DNA from: Bacillota bacterium
Lineage (GTDB): Bacteria; Bacillota_E; Sulfobacillia; Sulfobacillales; JAIMBI01
Reading direction: 5' to 3'
Length of the DNA: 38,491 bases
Assembly: GCA_021828405.1 (NCBI GenBank)
Contig: JAKARZ010000017.1
Coordinates: 1 to 38,491 of the forward strand
Shown piece by piece: positions 24,374-37,700 of this stretch. The notes under the pieces were generated by a model, which saw only the letters and a list, made by a program, of their open reading frames with translations, searched no databases and had not been told where the DNA came from. The position numbers were made by a program, and so were the translations under genes. Positions within the stretch are counted from its first letter, which is position 1. Each line of letters opens with the position of its first letter.

Positions 24374-24782
24374 CCTGTTCTTGGACCGCAGTTTGGGCCG
24401 CCACGTGGTGCCAGACATCCTTCGGGGCGCCGGGTTGCGCCTCACCACCTCGGCGGACAGGTATGGGGCTCAGCATGACCAGTTCGTCGACGATACCGAA
24501 TGGCTGACAGAAGCGGGTCGCCGGGGTGAGGCGGTCTGGATGAAGGACGCACGCATTTTTCGCAACATCTTGGAACGGCAAGCGGTTCACAATGCGACTG
24601 TGCGTTGCTTCTGCTTGCGAGATGGCACATTAACCGGCCCCGAGATGGCCGCGCGGTTTCTCCACAATCTTGAACGCATCGCCGAGGCTTGTGCGGCGCC
24701 GGGACCTTTCTGCTACATCGTCTACGCGGACGGTATCCGCCTTGTGCCGAACCGGGGGAGCACTCTTACGGCAACGACATGA
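24339..24782 (+). CDS. VapC45-type PIN-like toxin
   Basis: A protein of about 147 residues matching VapC45 PIN-like domains. It contains D-L-F-L-D-R-S-L-G-R-H-V-V-P (first Asp of the active site), the second acidic cluster D-D-T-E-W-L, V-W-M-K-D-A-R-I-F-R-N, and the C-terminal P-F-C-Y-I-V-Y-A-D-G-I-R-L. In characterised relatives the protein is an RNase. It overlaps the end of the DUF433 antitoxin gene by about 35 bp, as is usual for the pair. The ATG at 24339 is tentative; a GTG at 24348 would serve equally well. Five toxin-antitoxin pairs in this window include this one. Confidence 0.82.
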   Translation: MPCVSHPDQLPDLFLDRSLGRHVVPDILRGAGLRLTTSADRYGAQHDQFVDDTEWLTEAGRRGEAVWMKDARIFRNILERQAVHNATVRCFCLRDGTLTGPEMAARFLHNLERIAEACAAPGPFCYIVYADGIRLVPNRGSTLTATT

Positions 24783-24869
24783 TCGGTGCCGAGAGAGCAG
24801 GAACAAGGCGCCACGGGCGCGAAGTCTGTGGCCGAATCAAGTCGACTCGGCAATTCCGGAGGTGGCGAG

Positions 24870-25022
24870 GTGGTTACCTTACGATCCGACCGACGATACC
24901 AGCTGTTGCTTGCTCAAGGCGTTGTTTTCATCGACATGCTATTGGACAATTTGGCTTCTGTTCTTGACACTTCGTCGGATCGGTCTTCTATGAACTGCTT
25001 TGTAGAAGATAATGATTGGTAG
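24870..25022 (+). CDS. Small unknown protein, AT-richer than neighbours
   Basis: A 50-residue frame from a GTG at 24870, seven bases after GGAGG, ending at TAG 25020-25022. The protein (V-V-T-L-R-S-D-R-R-Y-Q-L-L-L, then F-I-D-M-L-L-D-N-L-A-S-V-L-D) is amphipathic and helical with no known motif. GC content is visibly lower than in flanking genes, suggesting a separate origin. It lies 46 bp upstream of another small unknown gene on the same strand. It may be an N-terminal fragment or a real small protein. Confidence 0.4.
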   Translation: MVTLRSDRRYQLLLAQGVVFIDMLLDNLASVLDTSSDRSSMNCFVEDNDW

Positions 25023-25067
25023 GTGCCTCGTCAAATTGGCCATCTATACAGCGGAGTGACATTGAAA

Positions 25068-25382
25068 ATGCTCTTGGTGTGCGCAGTTCAGGTTCTGGCC
25101 GGATTAGGTGAGTGGGACGGAGAGAGTGTGATCCCTCAGTGCACCGGTGAAGAATTGGTCCTGCGTGCATTCGTGGTAGCCACGGAAGAAGAGGATGGAG
25201 TTGACCTCGGCGACTTCCAAGACATCTTCTGTGAAGATGCCGATGTCGAGTATCTCTTTAATCCGGCGTTTGATGGGATTCAAGACTCCAGCCTCGGTCG
25301 CCAACTTGGTCTCGACCTTGACCTGGACCACTGGTTTTTGGGTTTCCACGGCAAGGACCCACATCCCTACCTTCGCCTGTAA
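25068..25382 (+). CDS. Small acidic protein of unknown function
   Basis: A 104-residue frame with natural-looking composition: a hydrophobic start (M-L-L-V-C-A-V-Q-V-L-A-G-L-G), a very acidic middle (A-T-E-E-E-D-G-V-D-L-G-D-F, E-D-A-D-V-E-Y-L-F-N-P-A-F-D-G), and L-D-L-D-L-D-H-W-F-L-G near the end. No family recognised. The ATG at 25068 has GGAG eleven bases upstream; GTG at 25056 and TTG at 25062 are alternatives. The strong acidity could mimic DNA, as in anti-restriction proteins, but that is speculation. With the preceding small gene it forms a possible two-gene unit between the VapC45 module and the DISARM block. Confidence 0.5.
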   Translation: MLLVCAVQVLAGLGEWDGESVIPQCTGEELVLRAFVVATEEEDGVDLGDFQDIFCEDADVEYLFNPAFDGIQDSSLGRQLGLDLDLDHWFLGFHGKDPHPYLRL

Positions 25383-25875
25383 AGTCGCGACGAAGGGGGC
25401 GACCGTTGGTGCCCCTGACCCTGACGCCGGACGAACGCCCCACATGGGAATGATAGGCCCGCAGCCCCACGACCCGGCAAGCCCTTGCGCTCCGGGTTCG
25501 GGCTGTGCTCCGTTGCGCGGGCGGCCGTCCCCAGCCACTACCGGCCCGCGTTGCGCGCCATCCTGGCGGCGCTGGACCTCCCGGCGACCATTTTCACGAC
25601 CCTGCCGGTCCGTGCCGCGCCCCCACGAAATTCACTATGCGCGCCTCGTTGACGTGCGGAAGACGTGTTTCGAGATCTACCCGCCTGGTTCCAACCTTAC
25701 GACCTGTCAAACAGGAAGTAATAGACAATGTGCTAGACGTCTTGGATAAGCTTACGGCGGCCACTCTGCCACGATCCCTTGGAGCCTGAAGGAGCGAAGC
25801 AGGAACTTCTTGTTGATGACGCGAAGATTCCCGCAAAACGAAGAGCCCATCGGCTCACGCGGAAGGGAAATCGGG
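25383..25875. other. Gene-free stretch before the DUF262 gene
   Basis: No intact gene. Between about 25490 and 25710 the plus strand has short coding-like pieces in different frames (H-Y-R-P-A-L-R-A-I-L-A-A-L-D-L-P-A-T-I-F, then V-F-R-D-L-P-A-W-F-Q-P-Y-D-L) suggesting a decayed transposase, but I cannot name it. The promoter for the DUF262-DISARM block should lie here. Confidence 0.35.
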
Positions 25876-27789
25876 ATGAAGATCAGCACCATTCTGGACC
25901 ACGTCGACTCAGAACAGATGGGATTGCCGCAGTTTCAACGGGGATACGTTTGGACACGTGAACAGGTGCGTAGCTTGTTCGACTCGCTGTACCACAAATA
26001 TCCGGTGGGGAGTCTCCTGTTGTGGCGGCCGCCGGCGTCTCAGCAGATGCGGGGCGACCTGACGTTCAAGCCGTCGGTGGCCATGTTGCTGGACGGCCAA
26101 CAGCGGGTCACGTCGCTCTATGCTGTGTTGCGGGGAAAGGTGCCGCCCTTTTTCGATGAGGATCCGAGACTGCTGGAAGGGCTCCGTTTTAATCTGAGGG
26201 ATGAAACGTTTGAATTTTATCAGCCGGTGAAGATGCGCAACGACTCCCTGTGGTGCAGTGTCACCGCCCTGGCAGGGGAAGGGGACCTCACCAACTTCTT
26301 GCCGGATCCCTCTGTTCAAGACGTCAAAGTCTCGGTGGCACGCCTCGGCCGTGTTCTCCAGATTTTCGACCACGATATGCCCGCCGAGGAACTGCCCGCC
26401 AACTTAGCCCTCGACACGGTCGTGAACATCTTCAACCGGGTCAACAGTGGTGGCACCAAGCTGTCGAGCGGGGATCTCGCTTTGGCGACGGCAACGTCAC
26501 GGGACCCAGGCCTGCGCGCCCACATGAGGGACGCCTTGGCAACGTGGCGTCAAGCCGGCTACGAGTTCGACATGGTGTGGCTACTCCGCTGCATCAACAC
26601 CGTGGTAACAGGACGGTCACAGTTTCAGCATTTGGAGCGGCTCAACGCTGACACCGTGCGCGCAGGTTTTCACACGGCAGTCAAACATGTGGACACGGTG
26701 CTAAATGCCATCAACTTGCAGTTGGGCTTGGGCCACGACCAGGTTCTGTTCGGGCGCTACGCCATCCCTGTCATGGTGCGATACCTGGAGCGGCGGCCTG
26801 CCGCGCTGACCACCGTCGACCGCGAGCGCCTGCTCGGCTGGTATGTCATTGCCGCGATGCGGGGCAGGTTCTCAGGGTCTACGGAGACCGTCATGGATCA
26901 GGATTTGGCGACCATCGACGGCATGCCCGACCCGTTTCCGACGTTGCTTGAGCACTTGCGCCGTTCCCAGGGACGACTCCGGGTGGATGCCAGTGACTTT
27001 GGCTATACGGCGGGTAGTCGCTTCTACTCGGTACTGTATCTTCTGACGCGCGTTCATGGGGCGCTGGACTGGGGCAACGGGCTACCGCTCAAGGTGGGGC
27101 TTTTGGGCAAGCTCTCCCGGTTGGAGGTGCACCACATCTTTCCGAAGGCGCTGTTGCGCGACCATGGCGTGAACAAGAATGAGATGAATGCCGTCGCCAA
27201 TTTCTGCCTTGTGACGCAGGCGGCCAACCTGAAAATCGGCAAGCAGGAGCCGGCCAACTATTTCGATGCCATTGAGCGAGCTCATCCGGGGGCGTTGGCC
27301 TCTCAATGGATCCCGCTAGACCGCGAGCTTTGGCAAGTGAGAAATTACAGCCTGTTTCTGGAGGCTCGGCGCCGACTGCTGGCGGGCGCCGCCAACCAGG
27401 TGCTGGTCGGCCTGCTCCATGACGACGGCGCCCTCTTAGAAGAGGAGTCACGTGGACTCTCCGGCTACCCCGATGTCGTGACCGAGGGCGATGCGGATCT
27501 TGGGGCACTGAACCTGCGCTTGGCCGAATTCGGGTTGGCCCAAGGCGCCGTCGAGTATTCCCTGGAGCACCCCGATACGCGTGAGCAGGTGGGCGTGCTG
27601 GACCTGGCATGGCCGGATGGGTTGCAGCCCGGGCTGACTGCGCCGGTGGCCATCGCGATCGGGGCGGACATGGCCACCATGGTCGTAGCCAACCGGTTGG
27701 GTTTCCGGTGTTTCTCCGACGTGCACGCATTTCAGGCGTATGTGGACAGCGAGGTGCTGGTGGCGACATCGACCGGCGACGGGTCGTAA
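25876..27789 (+). CDS. DUF262 / HNH-domain restriction protein (GmrSD-like)
   Basis: A 637-residue protein. The N-terminal DUF262 domain starts I-S-T-I-L-D-H-V and has L-P-Q-F-Q-R-G-Y-V-W (17-26), P-V-G-S-L-L-L-W and the nucleotide-handling motif D-G-Q-Q-R (73-77). The C-terminal half carries an HNH-like DUF1524-type site, V-H-H-I-F-P-K-A-L-L (His419/His420), followed by N-F-C-L-V-T and N-L-K-I-G. GmrSD enzymes of this architecture cut DNA carrying modified cytosines. The ATG at 25876 is preceded by GGAAGGGAAATCGGG; the open frame upstream lacks homology. It sits 57 bp ahead of drmD on the same strand, so it is probably an accessory gene of the DISARM operon. Confidence 0.88.
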   Translation: MKISTILDHVDSEQMGLPQFQRGYVWTREQVRSLFDSLYHKYPVGSLLLWRPPASQQMRGDLTFKPSVAMLLDGQQRVTSLYAVLRGKVPPFFDEDPRLLEGLRFNLRDETFEFYQPVKMRNDSLWCSVTALAGEGDLTNFLPDPSVQDVKVSVARLGRVLQIFDHDMPAEELPANLALDTVVNIFNRVNSGGTKLSSGDLALATATSRDPGLRAHMRDALATWRQAGYEFDMVWLLRCINTVVTGRSQFQHLERLNADTVRAGFHTAVKHVDTVLNAINLQLGLGHDQVLFGRYAIPVMVRYLERRPAALTTVDRERLLGWYVIAAMRGRFSGSTETVMDQDLATIDGMPDPFPTLLEHLRRSQGRLRVDASDFGYTAGSRFYSVLYLLTRVHGALDWGNGLPLKVGLLGKLSRLEVHHIFPKALLRDHGVNKNEMNAVANFCLVTQAANLKIGKQEPANYFDAIERAHPGALASQWIPLDRELWQVRNYSLFLEARRRLLAGAANQVLVGLLHDDGALLEEESRGLSGYPDVVTEGDADLGALNLRLAEFGLAQGAVEYSLEHPDTREQVGVLDLAWPDGLQPGLTAPVAIAIGADMATMVVANRLGFRCFSDVHAFQAYVDSEVLVATSTGDGS

Positions 27790-27846
27790 CAGGCAAACCC
27801 GCACACAGAGCGCCACAATGATCGGTGCAGAGCGGAGGATAAGACA

Positions 27847-30749
27847 ATGACGACAGCGGCCATGCCAAAGGCACTGGAGAGCCCGTTCGCCGTTGGAACG
27901 CTGGTGGAGTTTCGGGGTCGAACGTGGATCGTCCGCGCCGTAGACGGTGCGTACGGGCTGCTGACCCTGCGGCCGCTCTCTGGATCTGAAGCCGAGACGA
28001 TTCAGGCGTATTGGCCGCTGGCCGGCCCTCAGATGAAGCCGGCCGCCTGGGCACCTCCTACGCTGGCACACGCCGGCGACTTTGCTGGCGGGGCGCTTTT
28101 GGTTGACGCCGCCCGGCTGGGGATCCGTCACGGCGCGACTCCGCTCCGCGCCATGAGCCATGTGGCGGTGCGACCGCGCCCGTACCAGTTGGTGCCGCTC
28201 ATCATGGCGTTGAAGCAGGACCCGGTGCGCCTCTTGGTTGCAGATGACGTGGGCGTGGGGAAAACCATTGAAGCGGGGCTCATTGCCGCCGAGCTGTTGG
28301 AGCGCGGACAGTTGAACCGCATCGCGGTGCTGTGTCCCCCTGCCCTGTGCGATCAGTGGCGCCGTGAGCTTGACGAGAAATTTCACATCGAGGCGGAGGT
28401 GGTGCGCAGCAGCACCATTTCGCGGCTGGAGCGCGGGGTTCCGGCCAGCGTCAGTGTGTTTCGCGCCTATCCGCATCTGGTGGTAAGCATTGACTTCATC
28501 AAAGGCGACCGCTGGCGCGAGGCTTTTGTGGCCAATTGTCCTGATTTTGTCATTGTCGACGAGGCGCACGGCGCCACCGATGCGGGACGTCAGAGCGGTC
28601 AGAGCCAGCAGCAGCGGCACGCTCTGGTGGCCGCGCTGGCTCGGCAGGCGTCCCGTCATCTGGTGCTGCTGACCGCCACACCGCACAGCGGCGTGGCGAC
28701 ATCATTCGCCTCGCTGATGGGTCTGCTGCACCCCGAGTTCGAGCAGGCGCTGGCCGACGAAGGTCGAATGCCTCCCGCGGTTCGCGAACGGTTGGCCCAG
28801 CATCTCGTACAGCGGCGCCGCGGCGATATTCGCCGGTGGCTCGGGTCGGACACCCCGCTCCCAACCCGTGCCCCCCAAGAGGTGCCCTACGACCTGGGGC
28901 CGGAATATCAGGCCCTGTATCAGGATGTGGTGCGGTTCACCCGGGATCTGGTGGGAGAGGCGGGGCTGAAAGCGCCTCGCCAGCGCATGCGGTATTGGGC
29001 CGCGCTCGCTTTGCTCAGGAGCGTGATGTCCAGTCCGGCCGCGGCTGTGGAGGCCCTCGGGCGCCGCGCCGACCGGCAACAGCGCGAGAACGAGCCTGTG
29101 GACGGGGACGGGCTCTCGGTCGACGCCATATCGGTGGAACTGCTGGACGCCATCCGACGACCCGAGATTCTGGATCCCGACGGGGATGACGTGACCCGCG
29201 ATGAGCTGCCGGTCGATGCGGTGGAGGAAGGACTCGCGGACCAGACCGACGCGGTATGGCGGCGGCTCGTGGCCCTCAGGACGGCCGCCGAGGGTCTTAC
29301 CGGGTTGAGGCTGGACAGGAAGCTGGCCGCTTTGGTCCGGGTGGTCGAAACGCTCCTGCAAGACGGCCGCCAGCCGATTGTCTTTTGCCGATTTGTGGCG
29401 ACGGCCCAATATGTGGGCGAGCATTTGAAGGATGCGCTGCGGGCAACCTGGCCCAGTCTGGAGGTGGCCACGATTACCGGGGGCACGCCTGACGAGGAGC
29501 GCGCCCAGCGATTGCACGAGATCACGGAACATCGCCGCCACATCCTGGTCGCCACGGATTGCCTGTCTGAAGGTATTGATCTGCAGCACGGGTTTGACGC
29601 CGTGGTGCATTATGACCTGCCGTGGAATCCCAACCGGTTGGAGCAGCGCGAGGGGCGCATCGACCGGTATGGCCAGCGGCAGGCGGTGGTGCCCGCCGTG
29701 CTCCTGTATGGCCGGAACAACCCCATTGACGTGGCGGTCTTAAACGTCCTGATTCGGAAGGGCCGGGCCATCTTCGACCAGTTGGGCATCACGGTGCCGG
29801 TCCCCATGGAGAGCGAAGCGGTGCTGGATGCCCTGGTACAGTACTTCTTCCTGCAGCCGAGCCGGATGCAGCAAACGACTTTGGACCTGGGCGATTTGGG
29901 CGACGACCCGTCGGTGCGGTCTCTGCATGCGGATTGGGATCGGGCCAGCGACCGGGAGCGCCAGAGCCGCAGCCGGTTCGCGCAGCACGCCCTTCGTCCC
30001 GATGAAGTGCAGGCGGTGTGGGACGAGACCGAGGCCGTACTGGGGTCCCCACTGACCGTGGCGCGCTTCTTGGCGCGGGCGCTCGAACGGTGGGGACATC
30101 CCGTGGAGCGGACCGACACGCACCTGCGTCTGCCCGCTCGCGCGCTTCCCGGCCCTTCGGACGCCACGCAAGACTGGGTGCTGGCGGACACCGACCCCCA
30201 CAGCCGAGGCGCGGACCTGGTGCTGGATCGCAGCCACCCCGACGTGATGTGGTGGGCGGAGCGCGTCCTGAATGCAGCGCTGGCCGGCGAGGATCTCGGT
30301 CGCGTGGCACGAACGGGGGCGGTGCTGACCGCGACCATATCTCGCCGCACCATCGTGGGGGTGGCCCGGCTTAGATATCGCGTTCAGGAGCGAGGCGGCC
30401 AGGAGCGCTACGCCGAGGAGGTGGTGGTGGCGAGCTACCAGCGAGGGCGCCCGACGAATTGGGTGCCCAATGACCCCGAGGTGTTCGGGTGGCTGGAGAA
30501 TTTGGTGGCGTCCGGGAGCCTGGATTCCGTCCGGGAGCGGGACGAAGCCATCCAGTGGGCGCTCAGCACCGTGGCCGGGGATCACGAAGCCGTCCATGAG
30601 ATGGCCGTCGACCGCAGTCGCGCCATCGAAGCCACTTATCGTCGTCTCGCCAATGTGGCCACCACTCCAGGCGCCTCACGCATCCAGGTCACGCCGCATG
30701 ACCCGGATTGGTTGGGCATATACGTCCTGATTCCGGGAGGGATGAACTG

Positions 30750-30750
<1 letters not shown>
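27847..30750 (+). CDS. drmD: DISARM SNF2-family helicase DrmD
   Basis: A 967-residue SNF2-like helicase. Motif I is D-D-V-G-V-G-K-T-I-E-A-G-L (Lys139), motif II V-D-E-A-H-G-A (Asp238, Glu239, Ala240, His241), motif III L-T-A-T-P-H-S-G. The C-terminal RecA lobe has S-E-G-I-D-L-Q-H-G-F and motif VI E-Q-R-E-G-R-I-D-R-Y-G-Q (from residue 599). The long C-terminal region is typical of DrmD. DISARM restricts incoming DNA that lacks host methylation, with DrmD being the class 1 helicase. The ATG at 27847 follows GGAGG by 8 bases. Its stop overlaps the methyltransferase start by one base (TGATG). The gene order drmD-drmMI-drmA that follows defines class 1 DISARM. Confidence 0.93.
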
Positions 30751-34733
<3,983 letters not shown>

Positions 34734-34743
34734 GGAGGCCATC

Positions 34744-37700
34744 ATGGACTTAGATGTATTTCAACTGCGCGACCGCGTGGTGGGGGAGTACGTCGAGTAT
34801 GTAAAGAGCTTCGTCACGGTCCGGGACGAGCGGATGGCGGACTTCGTGGACCGAGAACTGGAGCAGGGGGTGCTGTGGCCCGATCCCCTCATTCAACTGA
34901 ACCCCGCTTTTGAGATGGGTCCTACAGTAGACGACCTGGCGGCGCGCGGGGAACTCACCGAGGACACCGCGCGGTTTTTTCGCGCGGGGGGTCAGGGCCT
35001 TCGCCTTTACCGCCATCAGTACGAGGCGCTGCAGTTGGCGCAGCAGGGACGCAGCTACCTGGTGACCACCGGCACCGGTTCTGGAAAGAGTCTCACCTAC
35101 CTGCTGCCCATCTACGACCGGTTGGCGCGCGAGCGCCCGGGCCCCGGGGTGCGGGCGCTGTTGGTGTATCCCATGAACGCCCTCATCAACAGCCAGCTGG
35201 AGGCGCTCAGGCGCTTTCATGCCGAGCATCCCGCCTCGTCGGTGACGTTTGCTCGCTACACTGGGGATGTCACGGGTGACGAGCGCCAGAAAATTTTGGA
35301 CCAGCGGCCGAACATCCTGCTCACCAACTACGTCATGCTGGAGCTGATGCTGACGCGGCCATCCGACCGGCTTCTCCTGACGGCCGCGATGGGCGTTTTG
35401 GACTTTGTGGTGTTTGACGAGCTGCACACGTACCGCGGGCGGCAGGGTGCCGACGTGGCCCTCCTCATCCGCCGCATCCGCGAACTGTGCGCCAGTCCGC
35501 GGCTCATTTCGGTGGGCACGAGTGCGACCATCGCCTCGCCCACCAGCACCCTCACCGGCGGTGACTACCGCGAGGCGGCGGCGCGATTCGCGCGCGACAT
35601 CTTGGATGACTCCATCACCGCGGACGGGGTTATTGGGGAAACGCTGGTGCGGCGCACGGTGGGGGCCCCTCCGTCCGACGCGGTGGCGCTGGGGGTCGCT
35701 GTCCGGGATGAGCTGCCCCGTGACGCCGATGCGTTCGTGCGCCACCCCATGGCGACGTGGATCGAGTGCGAGTTGGGCGTGGAGACCCATAGGAGCGGCA
35801 AGCTCCAGCGTCGGCCCGCCGTATCCCGCCAGATGGCGGCGAAGCGGCTGGCCCAGATGTCCGGGTTGGACGCCGACGAAGCGAAGCGCCATCTCACGCG
35901 CTGGCTGGACCGCGGCAGTGAGCTTCACCTGGAGGCCGGAGACCCGGTGTTTGCGTTTCGACTCCATCAGTTCCTCACCGGGGGGGACACGGTGTATGCC
36001 ACGCTGGAGCATCCGGCCGTGCGCCGCCTGACCTTAAAGGCCCAGCGGTTTGCGCGGCCGGGTGAGCCGGGTGACGCGGTCGCGCCGCTCTATCCTCTGC
36101 TGTTCTGCCGCGAGTGCGGGCAGGAGTACTACGAGGTGTTGCTGAACGAGGGTTTCGGTGCGGCGGGGAGTGACGCGACGGATCCCGGCGGCCTGGAGCC
36201 TTGGACGGAGGGGGCCACCGCGGGCCGTCGCGGCTACGCGCTGGTGGATTCCGAGAACATTTGGGGAGAAGGCCGCTCGGATGAGCTGCCCGACCACTGG
36301 TTTGACGCCAAACGTCGCCGGCTGAAGCCCGAGTATCGCGGGGAGGCGCCGCTGCGCATCCGTGACGTGGGGCCCGAGCGTGGGCGAGAGTACACGGTCT
36401 GGTTCCTACCGCATCCGCTCACCGTGTGCCTGTGGTGCGGGGTGGCGTACGATCGGCGGGCGAATGAGTTTAAGAAGTTGTCCCGCCTGGGTCAGACTGG
36501 CCGCAGTACGGCGGCGACGCTGGTGACGGCCAGCACCGTGGCGGCGCTCAGGAGTGAGGCGGCAACGGCGCCGTGGGCCAAGCTTCTAAGCTTCACCGAC
36601 AACCGTCAGGATGCATCGTTGCAGGCTGGCCACTTCAACGACTTCGTGCGCACGACCGAACTTCGGGCGGCGCTGTACCGGGCCCTGGAGGCCAAGGGGC
36701 AGATCGAGGCCGCCGCGATGCCCGGGGTTGTCCTGGCGGCTTACGGCTTCGATCCCGACACCATGCCCAAAACGCCGGTGGCGAGTGGGCCCGGTCGTGA
36801 GCGGGCAGAACGGGCGATGCTCCGCCTGTTGGAGTATCGGGTGTACCAGGACCTTCGCCGGGGATGGAAAGTGGCGCAGCCGAACTTGGAGCAGTGCGGC
36901 CTCCTGGTCATGCGGTACAGCGGGCTGGAGGAGTTTGTGCACGACGATCGGGCGTGGGACACGCACCCGCTGCTGGCCCGAAGCCACCCCGACGTGCGTC
37001 GTCACGTGGTGACCGTGCTGCTGGATCATATGCGGCGAGAGCTGGCGGTCGACGCCAGCGTATTCTCACCCGGAGATCAGGAGCAACTCGTGCGGTTGGT
37101 CGAACAAAGTTTGGCGTCCGACTGGCATCTGGGTCGGGTCAGTACGCTCGACCGCGCCACATCCTTCGCCCCGACGGGCGCCGACCGGCAGCGCGGGGTC
37201 CTGAGTCTCGGCTTTCGCAGCGCCTTGGCTCGCTTCTTGCGGAGGGCGGACACGTGGGGCCTGCCAGTGGGGATAAGCCCGGGCTTGGATGGCGAGGACG
37301 CGTACGGTGATTTCATCGAGGCGCTGCTGTCGGCGCTGTCCGGCCAGTTTGTGACACCGGTCGACGGCGGGCGCGGGGGTTATCGGGTGATGGCCGCGAG
37401 CCTTATCTGGACACTCGGGTCGGGCGAGTCGATGCCGCTAGATCCCGTCCGCATCCGGACCATGCGCACGGAGCGCGCCAAGAGTCAGGAACGCGAGGCC
37501 AACAAATATTTTCAAGGTCTTTATCGCGGGACGGCCGCCAGCAGGGGCGTCATGGTGGGACGCGAGCATACGGCACAGGTGCCGGGCGACGTGCGCGAAG
37601 CGCGGGAGGAGCTGTTTCGTCGAGGCGACCTCGTGGCGCTGTTCTGCAGTCCTACGATGGAGCTGGGGATTGACATCAGTGAATTGCGGGTGGTGCACCT

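Noticed and set aside
34750..36012. 420-codon minus-strand frame opposite drmA
   Set aside because: Antisense shadow; drmA carries all helicase motifs on the plus strand.
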